A stretch of DNA of 64,000 bases from Flavobacterium sedimenticola (GTDB lineage Bacteria; Bacteroidota; Bacteroidia; Flavobacteriales; Flavobacteriaceae): contig NZ_JASGBP010000001.1 of assembly GCF_030053345.1 (NCBI RefSeq), forward strand, positions 744,001 through 808,000. Reading direction: 5' to 3'. Positions 51,198 to 59,752 of this stretch are shown one piece after another (the stretch's first letter is position 1; every line of letters starts with the position of its first letter). The notes beneath the pieces were generated by a model. That model did not search any database. It saw only the letters and a program-made list of their open reading frames with translations, and had not been told where the DNA came from. The position numbers and the translations under genes were made by a program.

Positions 51198-52546
51198 TAA
51201 ATAGTGTCTTTACTGTCTTTCACTTTAAGGGCTAAATAGGCCGCAATAATAAAGCTTACGCCGCTCATTACTAAAGCATAGATAGCGTGGTCGCCGTAAA
51301 CATATTTTACCAGCGGACCGCCGATTAAAGCATTGATAATTTGAGGGATTACAATGAAGAAGTTAAAAATTCCCATGTAAACGCCCATTTTTTTCGGGTG
51401 AATAGCACCGGCTAATATGGCATAAGGCATGGCTAAGATACTCGCCCATGCAAAACCGACCAATACCATAGAGAAGATTAAAGCTTCTTTATTAGGCATA
51501 AAGTACATTGAAATTAATCCGATTCCACCCAAAACCAAGGATAAGGCGTGTGTTTTTCTTCGACCGATTTGTTTGGCTATGTAAGGAAGAAGAAAGGCTA
51601 CAATAGCTGAAACAAAATTGTAAACTCCGAAAATGATTCCGACCCAATCTCCGGCCGATTGAAATTCAGGACTTTTGGTATCGCCAACAGACAAGCCGTA
51701 AATGTGTTGGGCGATGGCAGGCGTAGTGAATACCCACATGCCGAATAGTCCGAACCAGGAGAAGAATTGTACCCAACTCAACTGACGCATGGTCTCCGGC
51801 ATTTTGGCAAAGTCGGTAAAAATATCAGAGAGTTTGGATTCTTTTTCTTCACCCATGGCTTCAAGATGTTCTTTTTCATCTCGAAATTGGGCTAATTCTT
51901 CCGGAGAATACTCTTTTGTGGTAATGACTGTTATTACGATAGAGCCAATTAAAATTAAGGCACCGATGATAAAGGAATAGATTAGGTTGTCGGGAACTGC
52001 CGAGTCAGCGGTAGATTGATTGCTAATGCCAAACCATTCGTTTAACACGTAAGGGAGCCAAGAACCTACAACGGCACCAATGCCTATTAAAGCCGTTTGA
52101 ACGCTAAAGCCCAAGGTGTGTTGGTCTGCTCTTAAATTGTCGCCGACCAAGGCTCGGAAAGGTTCCATGGCAATGTTGAATGAGGCATCCATAATCATTA
52201 GCATTCCGGCACCAACCCATAAGGCCGGCATGAAAGCGATGAAAATTTCGGCTTGCGGCATCAATATCAAACCAATGGAGGCCAATAAAGCACCGGTTAA
52301 AAAATACGGTTTTCTTCTCCCGAATTTTCCCCAAGTGTTATCGCTGTAATGACCGATTAAAGGTTGGACAATCAATCCCATTAAAGGTGCAATAATCCAA
52401 AACCATGATAATTCATGAACATCGGCACCAAAAATTTGAAGAATTCTGCTGGCATTAGCATTTTGAAGGGCAAAACCCATCTGTATTCCCAAGAAACCGA
52501 AACTCATGTTCCAAATTTCCCAGAAACTTAACTTACGCTTTTCCAT
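51197..52546 (-). CDS. SLC45-like MFS sugar transporter
   Basis: The 449-residue protein has 12 predicted membrane helices and the SLC45-type landmarks NMSFGFLGIQMGFALQNAN, PLIGHYSDNTWGKFGRRKP and a long central cytoplasmic loop rich in Glu. Relatives carry sucrose or maltose by proton symport. The next two genes make a maltose phosphorolysis module, so maltose uptake across the inner membrane is the likely job. It is the first gene of the three-gene operon. Confidence 0.88.
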   Translation of the reverse strand: MEKRKLSFWEIWNMSFGFLGIQMGFALQNANASRILQIFGADVHELSWFWIIAPLMGLIVQPLIGHYSDNTWGKFGRRKPYFLTGALLASIGLILMPQAEIFIAFMPALWVGAGMLMIMDASFNIAMEPFRALVGDNLRADQHTLGFSVQTALIGIGAVVGSWLPYVLNEWFGISNQSTADSAVPDNLIYSFIIGALILIGSIVITVITTKEYSPEELAQFRDEKEHLEAMGEEKESKLSDIFTDFAKMPETMRQLSWVQFFSWFGLFGMWVFTTPAIAQHIYGLSVGDTKSPEFQSAGDWVGIIFGVYNFVSAIVAFLLPYIAKQIGRRKTHALSLVLGGIGLISMYFMPNKEALIFSMVLVGFAWASILAMPYAILAGAIHPKKMGVYMGIFNFFIVIPQIINALIGGPLVKYVYGDHAIYALVMSGVSFIIAAYLALKVKDSKDTI

Positions 52547-52573
52547 TTATCGTAATGTATTGATTTATAATAC

Positions 52574-52592
52574 GATAAGCGATTTGCTTATC
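52574..52592 (-). promoter_or_regulatory. Inverted repeat in the leader of the transporter operon
   Basis: GATAAGC and GCTTATC are separated by five bases, 28 bases before the transporter ATG. It could form a leader hairpin or be an operator half-site pair. A seven-of-eight -7 box (TACTTTTA on the minus strand) lies at 52614-52621. Confidence 0.4.
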
Positions 52593-52703
52593 AAAACTTA
52601 ATTGGGTTCGAAGTAAAAGTATAAGCTTTGATAATTGCGGTAAAGATAATAAAGAATTTATAATGTGACCATCCGACCCCAAAAAAATGAGTTTAGAAGG
52701 TAA

Positions 52704-52717
52704 CGCAAACGTTTTTT
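52704..52717. promoter_or_regulatory. Second LacI-type operator candidate, upstream of the transporter operon
   Basis: CGCAAACGTTTTTT matches the perfect palindrome at 53857-53870 at 11 of 14 positions and keeps the AAACGTTT core. It lies about 85 bases upstream of the candidate -7 box of the operon. Confidence 0.5.
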
Positions 52718-52732
52718 GTTGATAAGAAATCT

Positions 52733-53752
52733 TTACTTGGTAGATTCTCTTTCCACTAATTCGGTCTCGATTACTTCTGTTCGGTATTGTTCTTCCTCTT
52801 CTTCCTCTGCTTCTAATCTTTCAATAAGCATTTTGGCTGCTTTGCCGCCCATTTTTACGCCGTTTTGACTCACTGTTGTGATGCTGGGAGAGGAATATTT
52901 CGAAATGATTCCGTCGGTAAATCCGATTACAGAAATATCGTCAGGGACTTTTTTGCCTAATTTATGTGCTTCTTTGATGGCAGTGACTGCAAACAATTCA
53001 TTGACGGCAAAAACAGCATCAATTTCGTTGTTTGTCAAAAGATTGGCGATGCTGTCTTCGAAGTTTTCAGTATCTTCAATTTTCAAGATCAAATTTTCGT
53101 CAACTTTCAGGTCGCTGTTTTTTAAGGCTTTGATGTAGCCTTCTGTTCTTAATTTGCCTACGCTGACATAGTCGACCGTTGAGATTAAGGCAATCTTTTT
53201 GAAACCTTTATCAATAAAATATTGCGTGGCATTAAAGGCAGCCAAGCTGTCGTCAATGATTACTTTGTCGCATAAAATTTCATTGGTGATTCGGTCAAAC
53301 ATGACAACCGGCATACCTTGGTTGATTACTTCGGTAATGTGATGAAAGTCCTTTTTTAATTGTGTTTCTTTGGATAATGACATGATAAAACCGTCGATAC
53401 TGCCATTGGCCAACATTTCCATGTTAATTACTTCTTTGTCAAAAGATTCGTCTGACAAACACACCAAAACATTGTATCCGTTTTCATTGGCCACATGTTC
53501 TACACCGCTGATGACGGTGGCGAAAAAATGGTGTATGATTTCAGGAATAATGATGCAAATCGTTTTCGTCTTTTTATTTTTTAAACTAAGAGCGATATTG
53601 TTGGGTTTGTAGTTATACAACTTGGCAAATGCTTGTACTTTTTGACGCGTGTCTTCACTAATTTCCATACTGTTTCGCAACGATTTGGAAACGGTCGATA
53701 TGGACACATCCAGTTCTTTGGCTATTTGCTTTAAAGTTACTTTTCTTTTCAT
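52733..53752 (-). CDS. LacI family transcriptional regulator of the starch/maltose locus
   Basis: The 339-residue protein has an N-terminal LacI helix-turn-helix (TLKQIAKELDVSISTVSKSL) and hinge helix, then a periplasmic-binding-like sensor domain (TICIIIPEI, DGFIMSLSKE, ISVIGFTDG). It probably senses maltose or a related sugar and controls both arms of the locus. The C-terminus has a run of six Glu. ATG 53752 is used, because an upstream in-frame start at 53857 would lie before the predicted promoter (53784-53814) and next to the operator. Confidence 0.93.
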   Translation of the reverse strand: MKRKVTLKQIAKELDVSISTVSKSLRNSMEISEDTRQKVQAFAKLYNYKPNNIALSLKNKKTKTICIIIPEIIHHFFATVISGVEHVANENGYNVLVCLSDESFDKEVINMEMLANGSIDGFIMSLSKETQLKKDFHHITEVINQGMPVVMFDRITNEILCDKVIIDDSLAAFNATQYFIDKGFKKIALISTVDYVSVGKLRTEGYIKALKNSDLKVDENLILKIEDTENFEDSIANLLTNNEIDAVFAVNELFAVTAIKEAHKLGKKVPDDISVIGFTDGIISKYSSPSITTVSQNGVKMGGKAAKMLIERLEAEEEEEEQYRTEVIETELVERESTK

Positions 53753-53783
53753 TCTGGGGATGTCGTAAATATTGTTTTCCGAA

Positions 53784-53814
53784 TAAAGATATAGGTTATT
53801 TTTAATTCTGTCAA
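53784..53814 (-). promoter_or_regulatory. Promoter of the LacI regulator gene
   Basis: On the minus strand TTG (53812-53814) and TATCTTTA (53784-53791, seven of eight) are separated by 20 bases. Confidence 0.55.
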
Positions 53815-53856
53815 TTTTATACTTAAAATAATGAATTAACGAAAAAGTTTTCAACA

Positions 53857-53870
53857 CGAAAACGTTTTCG
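53857..53870. promoter_or_regulatory. Palindromic LacI-type operator
   Basis: CGAAAACGTTTTCG is a perfect 14-bp palindrome with the central CG typical of LacI-family sites. It lies in the divergent region between the LacI gene and susC, about 43 bases upstream of the regulator's -33 element and 110 before the susC ATG. Confidence 0.75.
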
Positions 53871-53980
53871 GCTCATATTTAACAGCTGTTTATTCCGGCG
53901 ATTGAAAATTTTGCATAAATTTAACATTCGAAGTATAAAGTATAAGCACAAAATTAAATTTTTTAACCTAAACAAAACGT

Positions 53981-56900
53981 ATGAAAACAATTTACAAAAA
54001 GTTGTTATTTTTATTCTTGCTACTACCGTTTGGAGCTATCGCACAGAGTGCTTTGAGTGGGGTTGTAGTTGACGGAAAGTCAAAACAACCATTGCCGGGA
54101 GTAAATGTAATTGTTCAAGGTGCGCAAAACAGCACCTCAACTGATTTTGACGGGAAGTTTCAATTGAATGGTCTGAAAAATGGAGACAAAGTGGTCTTTT
54201 CATTTATTGGTTATGATTCAAAAACAGTGACTTTCAGCGGCCAAAAATCGGTTAATGTTAGCCTTGATGAGAGCGCTAACCAACTACAAGAAGTGGTAGT
54301 ACAAGTGGGTTACGGTACCGTTAAGAAAAAAGACGTAACCGGCTCTGTGGCTACTTTGACTACAAAAGACTTCAATAAAGGAACAAATGTAACCGCTGAA
54401 AATTTACTCAATGGTAGGATTGCCGGTGTTACAGTGAATTCCGGCGGAGGTGCTCCGGGTACCGGTTCACAGATAAGAATCAGAGGGGGATCATCTTTAA
54501 GTGCCTCAAATGATCCGTTAATTGTTATTGATGGTTTGCCAGTTACAAACTCAACTAATTCAGGGTCTACATCTATTTTGGCTGCATTGAATCCTAACGA
54601 TATCGAAAGTTTTAATGTTTTAAAGGATGCTTCTGCCTCTGCGATTTATGGTTCCAGAGCTGCCAATGGTGTTATCATCATCAATACTAAAAAAGGATCC
54701 AAAAAATTTGGGGTAGAGTATAATTTTCAATATGGCTCAGGTAAGTTGTACAATCAAGTAGATGTGTTTAATGCCAAAGATTTCATTTCGCAAGTTGAAG
54801 CCAATACTATTAATGGAATTTTATCTGCAGGAAGCACCAATTTGTTGGGGGTTGATGATCCTAATACCTCTCTGACTGATGATTTGTCAACCCCGGGAAT
54901 CATAGAAGGTCGAATTCTCTACAATACCGATTGGCAAAAAGCAATCTACAGGAGAACAGATTTTGTTGATAATTCATTAACAGTTAAAGGCTCTCTTTTC
55001 AATAGAATTCCTGCTAGGTTGACCATAGGTAATACTTACCAACAAGGATTAAGATTAACTAATCATTTCAACAGAAATACCGCTTCAGTTGTATTAAATC
55101 CTAATTTTTTCAACGATCATTTAAAGTTGCGATTTAATGCAAACTTTGCCAATGAAAATAATCGTTTTGCTGATGGAGTAGAAGGGACGGCCATTAGATT
55201 TGATCCGACTAAGCCAATTTACGATGCAAGTTCGCCTTATGATGGTTTTTTTGAATACAGAAACGGAAATACTACTGCCGATTTCTTAAATCAAGTGCCA
55301 AGAAACCCTGTTGCTCAGTTAAGACAGACATACGATACAGGGATGAACAATAGAGTGTTAGGAAATTTTGAAATCGATTATAAATTTCACTTCTTTCCTG
55401 ATTTGAGAGCTGTTGTTAACCTGGGATTTGACGAAGCTAATGGCGAAAGAACTCGTAAAGTTGGAACCACTGCTTTGACAGGATTTATCAACGGGAATAC
55501 CCTCTACGGAACTAATGAATATTCGGAAGCCACCAGAAGAAACAAGCTGTTAGATGCTTATTTTGTTTACAATAAAAAATTTAATAAAATTAATTTTGAG
55601 TTGACCACAGGTTATTCGTATCAAAAATTCCAAGTGTATGGTTACAATACATTTAACGTAAATAACCCAACGGCTCAGCCACCAAGAGCATTTGCTAATC
55701 CAGACGAGGTTTTATTAGGCTTTTTTGGTAGAACAAACATCTCAATCAATGACAAGTACTTGTTTACTTTCTCATTGAGAAGAGATGGTAGTTCAAGATT
55801 CAGTGATGCAAATAGATGGCTTAATTCTCCCGCAGCGGCGTTTGCATGGAGATTTGGACAAGACTTATTCAAAGATTCAAAAGTGGTGAGCGATATGAAA
55901 TTGCGTTTGGGTTGGGGAGTTACCGGACAACAAGATATCCCGGTTGGCGATTTCTATCTTGAAAGATACAACGTCGGAGATCCAAATTCACAATACTATT
56001 TTGCTTCATCACCTTATCCGGTCGGAATTCCGGCACCAAGAAATCCGAACTTGAAATGGGAATCAACCACAACTTATAATTTAGGTTTGGATTATGGTCT
56101 TTTCGATGACAGAATTACGGGTGCTATAGATGCTTTCTATAAAAAGACTAATGATTTGTATTTTGGAGATACACCCTATGCCGATGGAAGTAACTTTTCT
56201 AACTCGGGTCCGGCTAATATCGGAAGTTTCTCCACAAAAGGTATCGAATTCAGTTTGAACGCCGATGTAATTAAAAGAGATAATCTGAATTGGAATATTA
56301 ATTTCAACGCAACCAAATTTGAAAGACGTATCGATGAACTACCGGCTGGCTCTGATGTGTTCTTTGGTCAAGCCGGAGGAACCGGAGGAACCGTGCAAAT
56401 TCATAGAGAAGGTTATACACCGGGTTCATTCTTTGTCTACAAACAATTATACAGTACTGATGGTTCACCAATTGAAGGTGCCTTTGCCGACTTAAACGGA
56501 GACGGAATTATTAATGGTGATGACCGTTATATTTACAAAAACCCGGATCCGGATTTAGTACTTGGATTTGCATCTAGTTTTAATTACAAAAACCTTGACT
56601 TCTCATTTAACATGAGAGCCAATTTAGGGAACCGAATTTACAATGCATTGAAAGCCAACAGAGCCTACAGAGCCTTATTAAAACCGGATGCTGAACTAGG
56701 AAATGTTTTGACTAGTGTTTTAGACACCAACTTTACCAACGTTAATGGTGAAAATGTAATTTCGGATATTTATATTGAAAACGGATCATTTTTGAGAATG
56801 GATAACATTACAGTTGGTTATACTTTCCCTAAATGGTTAGACGGGAAGGCCTCATTACGATTATTTACAGGTGTTCAAAATGCCTTTATCATAACAGATT

Positions 56901-56995
56901 ATGATGGTTTAGATCCCGAAATTAATAATGGTAGAGATGATACTATTTATCCGAGACAGCGTCAGTTTTTATTTGGTGCTAACGTAAAATTTTAA
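53981..56995 (+). CDS. SusC-type TonB-dependent outer-membrane transporter
   Basis: The 1,004-residue protein imports maltodextrins through the outer membrane together with SusD. It has a signal peptide (FGAIAQ), a CarboxypepD-reg-like domain at about 22-100 (LSGVVVDGKSKQPLPGVNV), the SusC-type plug at about 105-235 (VGYGTVKKKDVTGSV to SAIYGSRAANGVIIINTKKG), and a 22-strand barrel ending in the aromatic GANVKF. The substrate is inferred from the surrounding amylases and maltose enzymes. susD follows after ten bases. Confidence 0.95.
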   Translation: MKTIYKKLLFLFLLLPFGAIAQSALSGVVVDGKSKQPLPGVNVIVQGAQNSTSTDFDGKFQLNGLKNGDKVVFSFIGYDSKTVTFSGQKSVNVSLDESANQLQEVVVQVGYGTVKKKDVTGSVATLTTKDFNKGTNVTAENLLNGRIAGVTVNSGGGAPGTGSQIRIRGGSSLSASNDPLIVIDGLPVTNSTNSGSTSILAALNPNDIESFNVLKDASASAIYGSRAANGVIIINTKKGSKKFGVEYNFQYGSGKLYNQVDVFNAKDFISQVEANTINGILSAGSTNLLGVDDPNTSLTDDLSTPGIIEGRILYNTDWQKAIYRRTDFVDNSLTVKGSLFNRIPARLTIGNTYQQGLRLTNHFNRNTASVVLNPNFFNDHLKLRFNANFANENNRFADGVEGTAIRFDPTKPIYDASSPYDGFFEYRNGNTTADFLNQVPRNPVAQLRQTYDTGMNNRVLGNFEIDYKFHFFPDLRAVVNLGFDEANGERTRKVGTTALTGFINGNTLYGTNEYSEATRRNKLLDAYFVYNKKFNKINFELTTGYSYQKFQVYGYNTFNVNNPTAQPPRAFANPDEVLLGFFGRTNISINDKYLFTFSLRRDGSSRFSDANRWLNSPAAAFAWRFGQDLFKDSKVVSDMKLRLGWGVTGQQDIPVGDFYLERYNVGDPNSQYYFASSPYPVGIPAPRNPNLKWESTTTYNLGLDYGLFDDRITGAIDAFYKKTNDLYFGDTPYADGSNFSNSGPANIGSFSTKGIEFSLNADVIKRDNLNWNINFNATKFERRIDELPAGSDVFFGQAGGTGGTVQIHREGYTPGSFFVYKQLYSTDGSPIEGAFADLNGDGIINGDDRYIYKNPDPDLVLGFASSFNYKNLDFSFNMRANLGNRIYNALKANRAYRALLKPDAELGNVLTSVLDTNFTNVNGENVISDIYIENGSFLRMDNITVGYTFPKWLDGKASLRLFTGVQNAFIITDYDGLDPEINNGRDDTIYPRQRQFLFGANVKF

Positions 56996-57005
56996 ATAAA
57001 AAACT

Positions 57006-58610
57006 ATGAAAAAAATTAAGTATAACATAATGCTGATTGCAGGAGTTTTTGCTCTTGTAATGAGTTCGTGTACCGATGATTTAGATGTTAAAAGTGATGA
57101 TCCTTTAGTGTTTTTATCCGATGAGTTTTTTGAACAGCCTGATGCATACCGACAAGGATTAGCAGGGGTTTACGGAAACTTGTCTTTAACAGGTACTACC
57201 GGAGCCGGTTCCTCGAATATTCAAGGAATTGATGCCGGAACGAGTCAATACGGAAGATGTCTGTGGTATTTAGAAAATCTCTCCACAGACGAAGTAATTT
57301 GGAGCTATGAAAATGACCCGGGAACAAGAGAAATTCAAAGAAACATTTGGACGGCTTCAAACCCAATTTTTAGAGGGATGTTTGGTAGAGGGATGTTTCA
57401 AGTAGCACTTGTAAATGAATACCTGAGACAAACTACTGCCGATAAATTGGCCTCAAGAGGGGTTACGGATCAAGCTCAGATTAGTGAAATTAATGATTTC
57501 AGAAATGAAGTCAGAGTATTGAGAGCATTGGCTTATTATCATTTGATGGATTTGTTTGGAAAAGCGGCGTATAATGATGAGAACTCAGCTTTAGGAGTTG
57601 CTGGACCGGAATATAACAGACAACAACTTTTTGATTACATCGAAAGCGAGTTGAATGAAGTGATACCTTCTTTGAAAGCACCACGCACTAATGAATACGG
57701 AAGAGTTGACCAAGCTGTTGCGCGTATGATTTTGGCTAAAATGTATCTCAACGCCCAAGTCTACATAGGACAAGACCGTTATGCGGATTGCGTTACACAA
57801 TGCAATCAAATTATTGCCGGAGGTTATACTCTTAACCCGACTTATTTGAACAATTTCAAAGCCGACAATCATACTTCTTCAGAAATGATTTTTACATTAC
57901 AATCTGATGGTATTGCGACTCAAAACTATGGTCCGACAACGGTAATGGTAAACGGTCAAGTAGGTTCTATCGAACAAAACGGTGTTTCTCTTGGAGTTGG
58001 TTCCGGTGGCTGGGGAGGAGCATTACGTTTGAGAAAGCAGTTTGTTCAAAAATTTGACGGTAGTGATTTTGATAATGATACCCGCAAAACTATTATTTCC
58101 GGAGTAAGAGATATCGAAATTAGTGATATTGCAAACAGAGACCAAGGTTATATTTTGGCAAAATTCTCTAACAGAACTTCAGCGGGTATTGCAGGTCCAA
58201 ACTCAACTTTTGTGGACACTGATTTTCCATTATTCCGATTGGCAGATGTGTATTTGATGTACGCGGAATGTGCCGCAAGAGGTGCTGCAGGAGCCACCAT
58301 GTCACAAGCTGTAACTTATGTTAATTCACTCAGAGAAAGAGCAAATAGCGGTAGTACAGCAGCTAACATTTCGGCAAATGAACTCACATTGGATTTTATT
58401 TTGGATGAAAGATCAAGAGAGTTGCATTGGGAAGGTCACAGAAGACAAGACTTAATTCGCTTTGGTAAGTATACCGGAGGTAGTTACAATTGGGCATGGA
58501 AAGGAAATGGGTCTAATGGAATCGCTATTTCAGCCAACCTTGCATTATACCCGATTCCAACGGCTTCTTTGGCGGCCAACCCTAACCTAACTCAAAATCC
58601 AGGCTATTAA
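57006..58610 (+). CDS. SusD-type starch-binding outer-membrane lipoprotein
   Basis: The 534-residue surface lipoprotein caps SusC. It has a lipoprotein signal (LVMSSC) followed by acidic TDDLD, as expected for a surface-export tag, an N-terminal SusD-like region (FFEQPDAYRQGLAGVYGNL), helical TPR-like repeats with RALAYYHLMDLFG, and a C-terminal RagB/SusD block (DFILDERSRELHWEGHRRQDLIRFGKY, NPGY end). It sits between susC and the susE-like gene. Confidence 0.95.
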   Translation: MKKIKYNIMLIAGVFALVMSSCTDDLDVKSDDPLVFLSDEFFEQPDAYRQGLAGVYGNLSLTGTTGAGSSNIQGIDAGTSQYGRCLWYLENLSTDEVIWSYENDPGTREIQRNIWTASNPIFRGMFGRGMFQVALVNEYLRQTTADKLASRGVTDQAQISEINDFRNEVRVLRALAYYHLMDLFGKAAYNDENSALGVAGPEYNRQQLFDYIESELNEVIPSLKAPRTNEYGRVDQAVARMILAKMYLNAQVYIGQDRYADCVTQCNQIIAGGYTLNPTYLNNFKADNHTSSEMIFTLQSDGIATQNYGPTTVMVNGQVGSIEQNGVSLGVGSGGWGGALRLRKQFVQKFDGSDFDNDTRKTIISGVRDIEISDIANRDQGYILAKFSNRTSAGIAGPNSTFVDTDFPLFRLADVYLMYAECAARGAAGATMSQAVTYVNSLRERANSGSTAANISANELTLDFILDERSRELHWEGHRRQDLIRFGKYTGGSYNWAWKGNGSNGIAISANLALYPIPTASLAANPNLTQNPGY

Positions 58611-58640
58611 AAACATTATAAACTATAAATTACAAAAGAA

Positions 58641-59693
58641 ATGAAAAATATATTTAGAAACATTTTAGCTGTGGCACTAATAAGTGGTTTTGCTTCTTGT
58701 ACAGATGAACAAGATTTAAAATTTTTAGACAATGCCGCTGAGTTTAAAATTCTTTCTCCGGTATCGGGAGAAGGTGTAGTCTTAAGTCCGGAAACACCAA
58801 CCAATCCTGGTTTATCCATGACATGGGAAGATATGGATTATGGTACTCCGACTCAAGTAACTTACACCGTACAAGTCGATAAATCAGGAGATAATTTTGA
58901 TACGCCATTCGATTTAGTGAGTACTAATAATACTTATGTAACGGTAACTTCTGATGCTTTGAACGGTGCTACTTTAGCCGTTGGATTAACACCTTTTACT
59001 CAAGGTGGACTCGAAATCAGAGTAAAGTCAACAGTAGGTCAACCGGCCAGCGAAGAGAAGTTTTCAGATGTTATAACCTATTTAGTAACTCCGTATTCAT
59101 CTGAATTGCCAAAATTAGCCGTTCCGGGTAATCACCAAGGATGGAACCCTCCAACAGCACCAAGAATTGCCTCTTCTGCTTTCGGTCAAACCGATTATGA
59201 AGGGTATATTTGGTTAGACGGTGGATTCAAGTTTGTTGGTCCGGATCCATCAGGAAACTTCAACTGGGGGAACACTGATTGGGGCGATGACGGATCATTC
59301 TCTGGTGTTTTAGTAGAATCAGGAGAGTCAGATTGTACCGCTACAGCCGGCTATTACCGAGTAAGAGCCAATACCACTACGTTGCTTTACACTGTTGAAC
59401 CAACCACTTGGGGTATTGTAGGCGCTGCAACTCCGGGAGGATGGGATAACAGTACAGCATTGACCTATAATGCTTCAACTCAAAAATGGGAAGGTGTTGT
59501 TACGTTATCAGCAGGGGAGTTTAAATTCAGAGCGAATAACGCCTGGACAATCAATTTTGGTGGAGATCCGGACGGAGACGGTTCTATGAATTATGATGGT
59601 CCGAATTTGTCTGTGGACGCCGGTGGTACGTATAATGTAGTTTTGGACTTAAGTAATCCAAGACAATATACCTACTCCGTTACACTTCAATAA
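58641..59693 (+). CDS. SusE/SusF-like starch-binding lipoprotein
   Basis: The 350-residue lipoprotein (signal ISGFASC followed by TDEQD) has an N-terminal SusE-type Ig-like domain (about 25-145: SMTWEDMDYGTPTQVTYTVQ) and two SusF/E-type starch-binding modules: one with GNHQGWNPPTAPRI and FKFVGPDPSGNFNWG, another with GAATPGGWDNSTAL and FKFRANNAWTINFGGD. It should hold starch at the cell surface beside SusD. Confidence 0.92.
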   Translation: MKNIFRNILAVALISGFASCTDEQDLKFLDNAAEFKILSPVSGEGVVLSPETPTNPGLSMTWEDMDYGTPTQVTYTVQVDKSGDNFDTPFDLVSTNNTYVTVTSDALNGATLAVGLTPFTQGGLEIRVKSTVGQPASEEKFSDVITYLVTPYSSELPKLAVPGNHQGWNPPTAPRIASSAFGQTDYEGYIWLDGGFKFVGPDPSGNFNWGNTDWGDDGSFSGVLVESGESDCTATAGYYRVRANTTTLLYTVEPTTWGIVGAATPGGWDNSTALTYNASTQKWEGVVTLSAGEFKFRANNAWTINFGGDPDGDGSMNYDGPNLSVDAGGTYNVVLDLSNPRQYTYSVTLQ

Positions 59694-59707
59694 AAGAATA
59701 AACAATT

Positions 59708-59740
59708 AAAAAAGGGTTTCCTTTGGAGACCCTTTTTTTT
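59708..59740 (+). terminator. Terminator or attenuator between the susE-like gene and the amylase gene
   Basis: An 11-bp stem with one G-U pair (59711-59721 with 59725-59735) is followed by T's. It falls inside the arm, 13 bases before the amylase ATG, so it may lower rather than stop amylase expression. Confidence 0.75.
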
Positions 59741-59752
59741 AAATTTAAGGCT

